This document shows, in pieces, positions 7,934 to 15,651 of a stretch of 21,894 nt of DNA. Positions within the stretch are counted from its first letter, which is position 1. The number at the start of each line of letters is the position of its first letter. The stretch lies in contig DHKB01000030.1 of the NCBI GenBank assembly GCA_002407045.1, forward strand, positions 1 to 21,894, written 5' to 3'. Origin of the DNA: Candidatus Bruticola papionis (GTDB taxonomy: Bacteria; Vulcanimicrobiota; Xenobia; Xenobiales; Xenobiaceae). The notes under the pieces were generated by a model. That model was not told the DNA's origin. It worked only from the letters and a program-made list of their open reading frames with translations, and did no database searches. Both the position numbers and the translations under genes were made by a program.

Positions 7934-8359
7934 CTAACGCCAAGCGAAAGTAAGCATGCCCTCACAGGCAGTGTTTTCTCCTACACAAGCACGCACTGAC
8001 AAAGTAACATTTTTGTCATCGCGCTCAATCTCTTTGGCATAAAGTTCGAGACGATCTCCAGGTACTACCTGAGTTCTGAACTTGAACTTTTTAGCGCCTA
8101 CTAAATCCAATGCAGAAACTTTTATAGGAGAGTTATCGTTTCCGACATAAAGCAACCAGCAAAGCTGGGCCAAAGCTTCCATTTGCAACACACCAGGCAT
8201 AATGGGGTTGCCAGGAAAGTGGCCTTCGAAATGAGGCTCAGCCATAGTCACATTTTTATAGCCCGATATTTCCGGGAAATTGATGTCAGCTACAATATCC
8301 ACGAAAAGCATGGGGCTTTTATAGGGAGTTCTGTGTAATATATCTTTGGTATTAAGCAT
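7934..8359 (-). CDS. fabZ: 3-hydroxyacyl-ACP dehydratase FabZ
   Basis: 141 residues from the ATG at 8359, which overlaps the end of lpxC by 8 nt (ATGCTTAA) and has GAGGAG 10 nt upstream inside lpxC. A longer frame start at 8392 lies deep inside lpxC and is unlikely. The hot-dog fold signature is clear: HRTPYKSPMLFVD near the N-terminus, then HFPGNPIMPGVLQMEALAQ with catalytic His47 and Glu61, 14 residues apart as in known FabZ. It dehydrates 3-hydroxyacyl-ACP in fatty acid synthesis and so competes with LpxA and LpxD for the same pool. Coupling to lpxC is a common arrangement that balances phospholipid against lipid A production. About 110 nt separate it from the Gfo/Idh gene. Confidence 0.95.
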   Translation of the reverse strand: MLNTKDILHRTPYKSPMLFVDIVADINFPEISGYKNVTMAEPHFEGHFPGNPIMPGVLQMEALAQLCWLLYVGNDNSPIKVSALDLVGAKKFKFRTQVVPGDRLELYAKEIERDDKNVTLSVRACVGENTACEGMLTFAWR

Positions 8360-9185
8360 TTTTGCGCATCTCCTCAGCGACTTTGCGAACAAATTCTACA
8401 TGTAATTTATGACCGGCGCGAACAGCTAAAACAAAAGCTCGCAAAGGACGGCCGAGCAAGCAAAGATCGCCAGCTAAATCTAAAACCTTATGGCGTACAG
8501 GCTCATTTACAAAGCGCTGGCTGCTTTTGGGGTCGAAACCTGGACGATCATAAATTAAAGCGTTGGAAAGGTCTCCACCTTGCCCCAGACCGTTTTCCAA
8601 CAGAGTTTTTACTTCTGACCAAAAGCCAAAAGTGCGAGCAGGAGCGACATGAGTGACAAAGTTGTCGTAACCACAATAGCGGAAACGCTGACTGCCAACT
8701 TGCTTACTGGCATAGCTGACGGCTCCCTCCAAATTGTACTGAGAGTCAGGCATAGCTAACACCAATCCCTCACCTTCAGCTACAAAAATAGGTTCTTCGA
8801 CGTAATAATCTTCTACTTCGCTACCTTCTTGATTGACAATACCAGCCTTTTCCATAGCTTGGCAAAAAGGCAAAGCAGAGCCGTCTAAAATAGGCACTTC
8901 GGGCCCATCAATTTCTATTAACGCATTATCTATGGACAAACCGCCAAAAGCGGCCATTAAGTGTTCTACAGTGCCAACCACAGCCTGGCCTTTTCCCAAA
9001 GAAGTAGAACGCTTAGTAGAGACAACATACTCGTAAGTAGCTGGAATATATTCACCACCACTAAGAAACACGATTCCATGATCGACAGGAGCAGGCTTTA
9101 TTGTCAAATGACCGGGCTTGCCGGTATGGATGCCCACTCCCTCAAAAGAGATCTCTTCAGCTAAAGTACGCTGCGCTCTACACAT
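8352..9185 (-). CDS. lpxC: UDP-3-O-acyl-N-acetylglucosamine deacetylase LpxC
   Basis: 277 residues, slightly shorter than proteobacterial LpxC (about 305). ATG with GGGGAG 9–10 nt upstream. Zinc and catalytic residues are present: E74 and H75 in TVEHLMAA, H232 and D236 in RHKVLDLAGDL, and H259 in AGHKLH. GVGIHTG near the start and GPEVPILDGSA at 94–104 are also diagnostic. LpxC deacetylates UDP-3-O-acyl-GlcNAc, the committed step of lipid A synthesis, and is a soluble zinc enzyme. It is the first gene of the leftward unit lpxC–fabZ–Gfo/Idh–lpxA–lpxB–ICMT. Upstream are a plausible promoter and an 18-bp palindrome, then the terminator of the preceding gene, so transcription probably starts here. 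Confidence 0.96.
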   Translation of the reverse strand: MCRAQRTLAEEISFEGVGIHTGKPGHLTIKPAPVDHGIVFLSGGEYIPATYEYVVSTKRSTSLGKGQAVVGTVEHLMAAFGGLSIDNALIEIDGPEVPILDGSALPFCQAMEKAGIVNQEGSEVEDYYVEEPIFVAEGEGLVLAMPDSQYNLEGAVSYASKQVGSQRFRYCGYDNFVTHVAPARTFGFWSEVKTLLENGLGQGGDLSNALIYDRPGFDPKSSQRFVNEPVRHKVLDLAGDLCLLGRPLRAFVLAVRAGHKLHVEFVRKVAEEMRKNA

Positions 9186-9209
9186 GGAAATGTTCTCCCC
9201 AATAACTGT

Positions 9210-9237
9210 AATATAATTGATTGAAAAACTCCGCCAA
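9210..9237 (-). promoter_or_regulatory. Putative sigma-70-type promoter of the lpxC unit
   Basis: Read on the – strand there is TTGGCG (9237–9232), a 16-nt spacer and TATATT (9215–9210), about 25 bases before the lpxC start. Matches to consensus are 4/6 and 5/6. It lies between a terminator and lpxC, where a promoter is needed. Prediction only. Confidence 0.4.
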
Positions 9238-9273
9238 CTTTTTTATATAAAATTGGCTATTCCTCCATTTTGG

Positions 9274-9291
9274 GCTGGAAGCCATTCCAGC
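9274..9291. promoter_or_regulatory. 18-bp palindrome upstream of the lpxC promoter
   Basis: GCTGGAA (9274–9280), 4-nt spacer, TTCCAGC (9285–9291): perfect 7-bp arms. It lies about 37 bp upstream of the putative –35 of lpxC and has no T-tract, so a protein-binding site is more likely than a terminator. No regulator is identified. Confidence 0.35.
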
Positions 9292-9304
9292 ATACATTTG
9301 TCTA

Positions 9305-9357
9305 CCTAAAAAAATAATAGCTTGCCAAGTCATATTGACTTTAGCAAGCTATTATTT
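9305..9357 (-). terminator. Intrinsic terminator after the 609-residue exported protein gene
   Basis: Arms 9312–9325 and 9344–9357 pair perfectly over 14 bp (core AATAGCTTGC). The loop itself pairs as AAGTCA/TGACTT (9327–9332 with 9336–9341), giving a long two-part hairpin. On the – strand it is followed by seven T. It lies 23 nt past the stop of the gene ending at 9380, and separates that gene from lpxC. Confidence 0.85.
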
Positions 9358-9379
9358 GCAATTAGAATTGCCAGTAACC

Positions 9380-11209
9380 TCAGTCTATTTCACGCAATTC
9401 ATACTGCGCAGGATAACAAGAAGTTGCTTCCGGCAAAGTAATTATTTCTATCGTGCTACTCGACTCAGGAGATAATTCAATTTTGGCTACCAGCACTTCG
9501 TCACCTTTTTTGCGAAAAACAGCTTGATAGACAGAATTTCCAATTAAGAAGTTAGCTCCACCAGGCCCTGACAGAGGTGTAAAGTAAAGCCCGACCGTCT
9601 TAGTACGTCTAGTAGGATTTTTCAACTCAACTAAAGACTTGTAAAGAACGCCGAAATTGCCAGTATTAGGCAAACCAGTCTCAAAATCAATCAACCATGG
9701 ACTTTCTCCATAGCGAAATGTTAGAGGACTGCCACCAACCACAAATTCACCTTCATTTTCAAAATAAGGCTGAGCGAACACCCCATGGGGATGGATTTTA
9801 AATGGATTAAAAGGAGCACCAATTTCTGGAAGCGTACGTCCATCGTTGCAATTGGGATTTAAAGCACTGCGAACTTCCACAGTAGCGCTAGGGCCTTCCA
9901 AAATTTGGAAGTTTATAAAGCCACTTACTAAAGCCTCAGGACGCATAACATAAGAAGCTAATTCCAACGCAGAGTTGGGGGGCAAAGTAACGACATAACC
10001 AGAATGGCAAGCTAAATTTTCCAAAAAGCGTTTAGCTGCGGTCTGTCCTACGTAAATTTCGCTGCGTTCAGGGCCAGCAGAAGTTCTGCTAATGGCAATT
10101 TTTACCGGCTCGTCGTTCAAGTTAGCTAAATTAATCCATAAATAACGATTTTTAGCAGAAGCATTAAGGTGAGAAAACATCAAGCGACTAGGCTCGCGCT
10201 TTTTAAAGTTATACTTCATAAGCACGCCGTCGGTATCAACCCTTTCGGGACGATTGCTCACCAAAAGTAAATTTTGCTCAACATAAGGAATGTCAATGTT
10301 CTGGATTAGTACATTGACATCGCCTCTAACAGCGAAATAGTCATCAGAAGCATTTATGCCTACAGGGACACTAAGGCGCATACTGTCACCTTTAGGCACA
10401 GGCACAGGATGGAAATTGGAATCGTCAACATAGACAGTACAACCTGGTTGCACAAAAGTATTAGCAGCGATAGAAAGCATAACCGCTTGAGAAACAGCAT
10501 CAGTTTGAGCAGGAGTACCGCTAACTTCAACCACAACTGACTGCGGTAATTTACCAGCCCAGTCTTTAACTTGTACAAATACCGTAACGACAGCAACGCC
10601 CTTGCTGATAGTTAGAGAAGATCTACCAACTTTTTTGCCAGTCAATTTTATAAGGCCATTATCTTGATCGACATCGATATCTACCAAGCCGGCGCCTTCT
10701 TCTACAATAAGCGGGCCATTAGCTAAACCAGTAGCAGAAATAGTTTTTTCACTATTGACAGCTAAGACAGCCCGAGCTGTATCAACATTTAAGAGACCGA
10801 TATCGACAATATTGCGCATATTAGAAGCCCAAAGATTAGCTAAAGATTCAGGAGAAGAACCATTTTGTTTAGCTATTTCATCATTGACTTCAATAATTAA
10901 CTCACTGCCCCAATACAGCTTATAGATGAACTTTTTAGTCTTAGGGGCATTCTTATCGCTAGACTCAGTATTTTTTTTATCCGTTGCTCCGGCGATTTCT
11001 TTGCGAACCACTTTAATCGAAGAGGAGGAAGCTCCCCTTTGCAACATGGCTTCGATCTTTTCGGAAATTCTTTCCGCTTGCTCTTCATCACTTATGCGGA
11101 AGACAACCTGTCCGCCAAGCACAACATCAGCAGCCCAAGCAGCTGGAAGAGCGCCAAAATAAAAAGCAACAAAAGCTAGCACTAAGGCTAAAAGCTTATG
11201 ACCTTTCAT
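9380..11209 (-). CDS. Exported protein of unknown function (about 609 residues)
   Basis: The ATG at 11209 is preferred: it begins a clear signal peptide (MKGHKLLALVLAFVAFYFGALPAAWA-AD) and has a weak GGAG/GAG site upstream. A TTG at 11251 would add 14 residues before the signal. After cleavage comes a domain of about 110 residues (VVFRISDEEQAERISEKIEA…, YWGSELIIEVNDE) that resembles an N-terminal extracytoplasmic domain I recall from cyanobacterial membrane proteins. Next is a short beta-rich segment (about 150–220; VDIDVDQDNGLIKLTGKKVG, then SLTI…VTVFVQV) like BIG2 or pilus-secretin N-terminal domains. The remaining 380 or so residues look all-beta and I recognise no family. Two Cys (LACHSGY, NPNCNDG) could form a disulphide. 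The gene is a single unit between terminators. A periplasmic or surface location is likely; the function is unknown. Confidence 0.8.
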   Translation of the reverse strand: MKGHKLLALVLAFVAFYFGALPAAWAADVVLGGQVVFRISDEEQAERISEKIEAMLQRGASSSSIKVVRKEIAGATDKKNTESSDKNAPKTKKFIYKLYWGSELIIEVNDEIAKQNGSSPESLANLWASNMRNIVDIGLLNVDTARAVLAVNSEKTISATGLANGPLIVEEGAGLVDIDVDQDNGLIKLTGKKVGRSSLTISKGVAVVTVFVQVKDWAGKLPQSVVVEVSGTPAQTDAVSQAVMLSIAANTFVQPGCTVYVDDSNFHPVPVPKGDSMRLSVPVGINASDDYFAVRGDVNVLIQNIDIPYVEQNLLLVSNRPERVDTDGVLMKYNFKKREPSRLMFSHLNASAKNRYLWINLANLNDEPVKIAISRTSAGPERSEIYVGQTAAKRFLENLACHSGYVVTLPPNSALELASYVMRPEALVSGFINFQILEGPSATVEVRSALNPNCNDGRTLPEIGAPFNPFKIHPHGVFAQPYFENEGEFVVGGSPLTFRYGESPWLIDFETGLPNTGNFGVLYKSLVELKNPTRRTKTVGLYFTPLSGPGGANFLIGNSVYQAVFRKKGDEVLVAKIELSPESSSTIEIITLPEATSCYPAQYELREID

Positions 11210-11340
11210 AAAAAAACTCAGCTCCAAAATATCTGCTATCTCTCTTTTCAAGTAAGAGCAGCAGTCCCAATTGATTCCCCCAAATAATGCAAAATTACCG
11301 CTGAAGTTGGCTTTCCTTAATAAGGAGACGCCACCTTTAC

Positions 11341-11418
11341 GAAAAAAAACAGCCCTCGGAGGGCCATTTAAAATTGTTATGCCCGCCAGAGCTGTACGGT
11401 GTCGGCGGGCATAATAAT
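11341..11418 (-). terminator. Terminator region of the bamA–ompH–lpxD unit, two hairpins
   Basis: Read on the – strand, a strong hairpin comes first (11404–11418 with 11373–11387; core GGCGGGCATAA, 15 bp with one mismatch). A shorter GCCC/GGGC hairpin (11352–11364) follows and is immediately followed by TG and eight T. It starts 2 nt past the lpxD-like stop. This ends the OmpH/LpxD unit and isolates the next gene. Confidence 0.8.
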
Positions 11419-11419
11419 A

Positions 11420-12133
11420 TTACTTCATATGCTCTTTTAAAAGCTTAGGAAGCAAATTAAAAGCAGCTTCAATACGACGGACTTCAGCTACAGGGCGACC
11501 AGGATTACCGGCCAGAACTTGCCCAGCCTCATACTTGCGCATAGCCGTAGAACGGTCCATAAGTACGCAACCGTCTCCTAATTCCACACGCACTCCGATA
11601 CCACATTGAGAGCCGATAGTGCAACTATCTCCGACCACAGACGAACCAGTTAAGCCACTTTGATCGCCGATATGACAATGGCTGCCAACCTTACTGTTAT
11701 GGCCAACCATGACCATATGACCAAGCTCGGTATAATCTCCAATCAAGGTAGAAGCTGTAGCTGCTCTATCTACACAAGAGCAAGCGCCAATCTTAGCTCC
11801 TTCACCTATGACCACATTGCCAACCTGAGGGATCTTGCGGTGGCTCTTGCCATCAAAGACATAGCCGAAGCCATCCATACCCAAAACAGCTCCAGCTTCA
11901 ACTACAGCATTGTCGCCAATAACGGTATCATCCATGACCACAGCGCCGCAGCCTATTACAGCTCCAGAACCAACCTGGACATTGCGGCCGACGTAAGCCT
12001 TAGGGCCTATCTCAGCTCTTGCTCCTACCTTGGTTCCACTTTCAACCACAGCCATGGCTCCAACTTTGCATCCTTCGGCCAAAGAGGCAGAACTGTCTAT
12101 GCAAGCACTAGGATGTATAAACTGTTCTTTCAT
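11420..12133 (-). CDS. LpxD-type acyltransferase lacking the N-terminal domain
   Basis: 237 residues, about 100 fewer than LpxD. It starts directly with hexapeptide repeats (FIHPSACIDSSASLAEGCKVG); the N-terminal uridine-binding domain of LpxD is absent. The rest follows LpxD closely: GMDGFGYVFDG at 85–95, IPQVGNVVIGEGAKIGACSC at 101–120, VDR at 121–123, catalytic-type His145 in VMVGHNSKVG, and the helical end LAGNPGRPVAEVRRIEAAFN. The ATG directly follows the stop of the upstream ompH gene (no gap, weak ribosome site), so the two are coupled. The lpxD position after ompH matches the classical order, yet the full-type lpxD tail is at 1–303. It may act on another nucleotide sugar or be a short LpxD; activity is unknown. 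A deletion is possible, but I see no in-frame remnant upstream. Confidence 0.85.
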   Translation of the reverse strand: MKEQFIHPSACIDSSASLAEGCKVGAMAVVESGTKVGARAEIGPKAYVGRNVQVGSGAVIGCGAVVMDDTVIGDNAVVEAGAVLGMDGFGYVFDGKSHRKIPQVGNVVIGEGAKIGACSCVDRAATASTLIGDYTELGHMVMVGHNSKVGSHCHIGDQSGLTGSSVVGDSCTIGSQCGIGVRVELGDGCVLMDRSTAMRKYEAGQVLAGNPGRPVAEVRRIEAAFNLLPKLLKEHMK

Positions 12134-12607
12134 TTACTTAGAGCCATCCATTTTCAGTAAAATATCTAAAGTAATATTATCTCCGCTAGTGTAAAGCACA
12201 ACTGGATAGTTTACCGTATTGACGACAACTAAGTCTATGTCTTTTTCTTTGGCAACTTCACAAGCTTGGTTTTTAATATCTTCCCGCAAGCCTTTCATAC
12301 TCTCGTTGTAGAGCTTGTCAAACTTACTAGATCTCTCTGCAGCGTCCTTGGCCAGCTTTTCTTGCAAAGCTTTTTTCTGAGCTGCAGACATATTGCTGAC
12401 GTTATTAGGAATTTGTGAATAGACTTTGCTGCGCTCGTCGGAGAGAATAACATTAAGCTCCATATATTTGGGGTTTTCCCTAATGATTCTCTCAGTGTTG
12501 ACAACACCAACTTTTAAAGGGCGCTTGGCACAGCCGCTGCCACATAAAAGTAAACTAGCACCTACAACCGTAAGAATTAAGCAGTGCACAAACTTCGAAT
12601 ATTTCAA
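12134..12607 (-). CDS. OmpH/Skp-like periplasmic lipoprotein (short)
   Basis: About 157 residues from a TTG start at 12607, chosen because GGAGG lies 9–10 nt upstream and a clean signal begins there. The frame extends upstream (ATG 12652 or GTG-type starts to 12700), but those overlap the previous gene and put a basic stretch before the signal. The signal (KYSKFVHCLILTVVGASLLL) ends in CGSGC, with Cys26 as probable lipid-anchored residue. The mature part has the OmpH layout: beta strand VGVVNTERIIRENPKYMEL, a helical hairpin of charged residues, then DIDLVVVNTVNYPVVLYTSG, DNITLDIL. OmpH/Skp proteins hold unfolded outer-membrane proteins in the periplasm. It is the last of four tandem ompH-type genes, 22 nt after the previous stop. 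Confidence 0.8.
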   Translation of the reverse strand: MKYSKFVHCLILTVVGASLLLCGSGCAKRPLKVGVVNTERIIRENPKYMELNVILSDERSKVYSQIPNNVSNMSAAQKKALQEKLAKDAAERSSKFDKLYNESMKGLREDIKNQACEVAKEKDIDLVVVNTVNYPVVLYTSGDNITLDILLKMDGSK

Positions 12608-12629
12608 ATTGTTTATCCCTCCGCTCTTT

Positions 12630-13187
12630 CTACTTGCTACCCTTAGAAGCATTTTCCGCCGGTTTGGCTTCTTTAGTTTGCTCGCCTTCAGCATTCGCAT
12701 TTCCAGCGAATCCTGGCATCTCTGCTAAAACATTAGCGGTAACGTCATGGCCACCGTACTCCACGGTAGGAACGTCGTTGGAGTCAATCAAAATGATATC
12801 GAGCCCTTTATCAAGAGCCACTTTCGCAGCGGCTTTCTCCATACTCTTCATCTTAGCATCGATATAGTCAGCAGTGCGCTTCTGCCACTTGGATTCTACA
12901 TCATTCTGAATCTTCATGAGCTTGTCATAAACAGACTTATCACTGACGACACCGTCAGCATTGGAATTTTCTTTAACTATGCGCTGTACTTCCTGACTAG
13001 CCTTAATACGCTCAGCGAAGTACTGACGAGACAATTCCTGATATTTGTCATCTTCCTGAAGTACAACCGTACTGTTGATAGTGCCGGTACGAATGACAAC
13101 TTTCTCCTTGGGTGTACAACCGGCCGCATAGAGACAGCCGACTGTAAGCGCAGCCATAACCGCCCCGCACCATAAAATTCTATTCAC
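12630..13187 (-). CDS. OmpH/Skp-like periplasmic lipoprotein
   Basis: 185 residues, GTG start with AGGAGG 5 nt upstream. The signal peptide ends LYAAGC with Cys24 as lipidation site. The mature region follows the OmpH layout: TGTINSTVVLQEDDKYQEL strand and turn, helices about 50–125 (two arms, charged), then KGLDIILIDSNDVPTVEYGG and HDVTANVLAEM. The C-terminal 25 residues are low complexity (Ala, Glu, Lys, Asn). The end of this domain matches the end of the other three OmpH genes (D-I-x-L-V/I …, G-x-D/N-I/V-T). It starts 9 nt after the 479-residue gene. Likely role: outer-membrane protein chaperone tethered to a membrane; which membrane is unclear. Confidence 0.82.
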   Translation of the reverse strand: MNRILWCGAVMAALTVGCLYAAGCTPKEKVVIRTGTINSTVVLQEDDKYQELSRQYFAERIKASQEVQRIVKENSNADGVVSDKSVYDKLMKIQNDVESKWQKRTADYIDAKMKSMEKAAAKVALDKGLDIILIDSNDVPTVEYGGHDVTANVLAEMPGFAGNANAEGEQTKEAKPAENASKGSK

Positions 13188-13196
13188 CGCGACCTC

Positions 13197-14636
13197 CTAG
13201 TGTTGGTCCTCTTTTTCCAAAGCAAGCATTGCTTTATCGGTAAGATCCAAGCAGTCGATATTGACAACATAAGAACCTATAACAGACGGCTGCCCCTCTT
13301 GTTCAGCTGCGATTTTGCTAATTACTTCGCGCAAATCATCAGCCATACCGTCGTAAAGTTCCTGACGCTGCTTTTGCAAGTCTTCTATCTTGGCTTTAAT
13401 ATCGTCCATTTTTTTGCGAGTTTCATCGCTAACATCTTTGGAAGAATTGCTTACCATAGATTCCAATTGCTTCTGTGTCGCCCGCAGGCGCTTCTCCAAA
13501 GCAGCTTGCTTTTGCTCCATATTGCGTTGAGCTTCTGCGGATTTGCTCTGCATTGCAGCTGTCATCTCAGCTTTTTTAGCTTCCATTTCAGCATTGATGG
13601 TAGACTTTATCTTAGCAATCTGAGCTTCAACCTCAGTTTGGTTGACCTTAGGAGAAGGCACTTGTACGTTTTTCAAAAGACGATCTCGCTCGGCAGCAGC
13701 TTTGGCCTTAGTTTCCTCGTCAAGTGAAGCCTCAAAAGCCTTAACTTTAGAAGTCACATTGGCACGTTCCTCAGCTTCCAAGCGTTTATACTCAGCCGTA
13801 AGCTCATCACGTTTAGCTGATTTTTTGGCTGTTTCAGCATCTCCGAGAGCAGCCAACTTGTCTTGTATAGCCGACTCCTCTTCAGCGTTGGCCGCAGTTT
13901 GCAATTGTAACTGTAAGTTGACACGCTGCTCTTGATTTTCTTGCATTAAAGAACTGTCGTATTCAGCTAAACGTTCATCCATAGAAGCACGAGCACTTTC
14001 CAAGTTGTTTTGCATAACTCGCTCGAGCTCTAGACGCTTAGCTGAAATACGCTGCTGGCGTACACTGGCCAAATCGCTTAAGAAGCTGTTCATACGTTGC
14101 TGTACATCTACCGGTACTTGAGGAGCGGCCTTAGGAGCCAAAGCTGCCACTCGCTGACGCAAAACATTCTGGTAATGACTATTAAGAGCTTTACTTTCTT
14201 GTTCAAGCTGTTTAGTCAAATCATTGCGAAAAGTTTTCAGCTCATTACTTATACGCGCTGACTCAGCTTGCAATTCGTTGCGAGCCTTTTCTACTTCACG
14301 CTCCATGCGCTTGCGCCCGGAGTCAACTTTACGCTTACGATCTGCCAAAGGCAAAAATTCAAGTTCTTGCTGCAATAAGCGAATTTGCTCATCAAGTTGA
14401 GTTATGCGCTCATAATCGGGACGATCTTTTAACAGCTTTTCAAAGTCTACCACGGCCAACTCGGAAAACTTTTCCTGAGCCTCACCGGAAGCAGCAGATT
14501 TTTTCGGGGCAGTCCCCTCGGCACAGGCCATTCCAGCAAAATCGACACTGGCCGTTAGAGCCACACCAGCTAAAAGGCCGCATGCTCCCAGCCAAACGCC
14601 TGTACGTTTCAAATTAGGGACAGAAAAAAACTGCAT
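13197..14636 (-). CDS. Long coiled-coil OmpH-like exported protein
   Basis: 479 residues, about three times the length of Skp/OmpH (about 160). ATG with GAGGT 5–6 nt upstream. A long signal peptide (to about residue 39, ending GMACA-EG) is followed by the OmpH first strand, SELAVVDFEKLLKDRPDYERI (about 57–77). Nearly 370 residues of charged heptad-type helix follow, rich in Gln, Glu, Lys, Arg and Ala with few breaks (one Pro-containing break AALAPKAAPQVPVD, a second at NVQVPSPKVNQ). It closes with a short strand segment, IGSYVVNIDCLDLTDKAMLAL, like other OmpH ends. A helical arm of this size could span much of the periplasm. It is second of four tandem ompH genes, with a 13-nt gap to the upstream stop. 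Chaperone or spacer roles are both possible. Confidence 0.82.
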   Translation of the reverse strand: MQFFSVPNLKRTGVWLGACGLLAGVALTASVDFAGMACAEGTAPKKSAASGEAQEKFSELAVVDFEKLLKDRPDYERITQLDEQIRLLQQELEFLPLADRKRKVDSGRKRMEREVEKARNELQAESARISNELKTFRNDLTKQLEQESKALNSHYQNVLRQRVAALAPKAAPQVPVDVQQRMNSFLSDLASVRQQRISAKRLELERVMQNNLESARASMDERLAEYDSSLMQENQEQRVNLQLQLQTAANAEEESAIQDKLAALGDAETAKKSAKRDELTAEYKRLEAEERANVTSKVKAFEASLDEETKAKAAAERDRLLKNVQVPSPKVNQTEVEAQIAKIKSTINAEMEAKKAEMTAAMQSKSAEAQRNMEQKQAALEKRLRATQKQLESMVSNSSKDVSDETRKKMDDIKAKIEDLQKQRQELYDGMADDLREVISKIAAEQEGQPSVIGSYVVNIDCLDLTDKAMLALEKEDQH

Positions 14637-14649
14637 AAAAACACCTCAA

Positions 14650-15651
14650 TTACTTAGAAGCTTTCACGTCCTTGGCAGCGGCCTTACTATCGGCAGCAGG
14701 GGCTGCATCGGCACTGTCATTGCTCAAGCTGGCATTGAAAGTATCAATTACCTCGTCGGTAATATTGCGGCCGCCATACATAACGGTCTGCTTGCTCAGA
14801 ACTAAAGAGATGCCCAAATCTTTGGCAACTTTATTGACGGAATTATTAACTTTTTGATAAAGGGGAGCATACTGCTGCTGACTGAGAGCTTCAAAACGAG
14901 CAGACATCTCACGTTGCAAAGCTTCACGCTCGGAAGCAGAGAGGTTGGGCGCTTTCTTTTCATATTCACGCATCATATCTGCACGAGCTTGGCTCAATTT
15001 AATATCAACTTCACCGAAAACTTTCAGTTTGCGCACAATACCAGAGTCAAAATAAGCGACAGGAGAATCGCTAGTATCTTCCTCGGCAGGCACCTTAAGC
15101 TCACCTTTTTGCTGGAAGAGTTTCTTTACATCTTCAGTAATATCGGGGACACCACAAACGACAACGCGCTTGTCGAGCACAACATTTAAGCCTTTACTAG
15201 CGGATACAGAGGCAATGGCTGCAGAAACTCGGTTATTTAAAGGAAGAATAATCTTGTTGCGGTTGACTTCTACTTCACCCTGAAGCTTGCTATAAAGGAG
15301 TTGAAGCTCGGTCTCAGCACCTTCTTTACCGTTTTTCTCAGAAACGGCCTTTTCGAACTCTTTATTCTTTTTCTCAGCGAAATCGGCAATTTGCTTTTCT
15401 GCATTTTTAAATTCGTCGAGAGCGTAGATAGCGGAAGCGTCAATGCAACCAACTTTTTTGGCCGGAGAGGACATCATGCCACCGGGACTCAGGAACATCC
15501 AAGTGCCGACACCGATAACGATTAAAGCCACAATGGCAGCAACTATTGCTACAGTCTTTTTCTTATTGCCGCCGGAAGGAGCGGCTGCTTCACTGCTCTT
15601 CTCGGCAGCAGCGCCGTCGGCAGCGGTCTTACTCAAATCAATCTCAGACAT
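14650..15651 (-). CDS. Membrane-anchored protein with two tandem OmpH-like domains
   Basis: 333 residues. ATG with AAAGGAGG 11 nt upstream. A polar N-terminus (1–31, Ala, Ser, Lys) leads to one transmembrane helix (32–53, TVAIVAAIVALIVIGVGTWM) with no clear cleavage site, so it is probably anchored in the inner membrane facing the periplasm. Two OmpH domains follow, about 64–176 and 196–304. Their ends match: LNVVLDKRVVVCGVPDITED (155–174) against ISLVLSKQTVMYGGRNITDE (281–300). The second domain contains the typical LSASEREALQREMSARFEAL helix. The tail is low complexity (Ala, Asp, Lys). It is the first ompH-type gene after bamA, behind a 258-nt leader. A duplicated domain on an inner-membrane anchor differs from soluble trimeric Skp. 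Confidence 0.82.
   Translation of the reverse strand: MSEIDLSKTAADGAAAEKSSEAAAPSGGNKKKTVAIVAAIVALIVIGVGTWMFLSPGGMMSSPAKKVGCIDASAIYALDEFKNAEKQIADFAEKKNKEFEKAVSEKNGKEGAETELQLLYSKLQGEVEVNRNKIILPLNNRVSAAIASVSASKGLNVVLDKRVVVCGVPDITEDVKKLFQQKGELKVPAEEDTSDSPVAYFDSGIVRKLKVFGEVDIKLSQARADMMREYEKKAPNLSASEREALQREMSARFEALSQQQYAPLYQKVNNSVNKVAKDLGISLVLSKQTVMYGGRNITDEVIDTFNASLSNDSADAAPAADSKAAAKDVKASK

Noticed and set aside
11660..12160. 166-codon + strand frame opposite the LpxD-like gene
   Set aside because: A shadow produced by the regular hexapeptide repeats on the other strand.
12608..12700. Longer start for the short OmpH lipoprotein
   Set aside because: It would overlap the preceding gene and place a basic stretch before the signal peptide; TTG 12607 has GGAGG at a good distance.
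13200..13727. 175-codon + strand frame opposite the coiled-coil gene
   Set aside because: A shadow of the biased codons of the coiled coil; no ribosome site and no recognisable protein.
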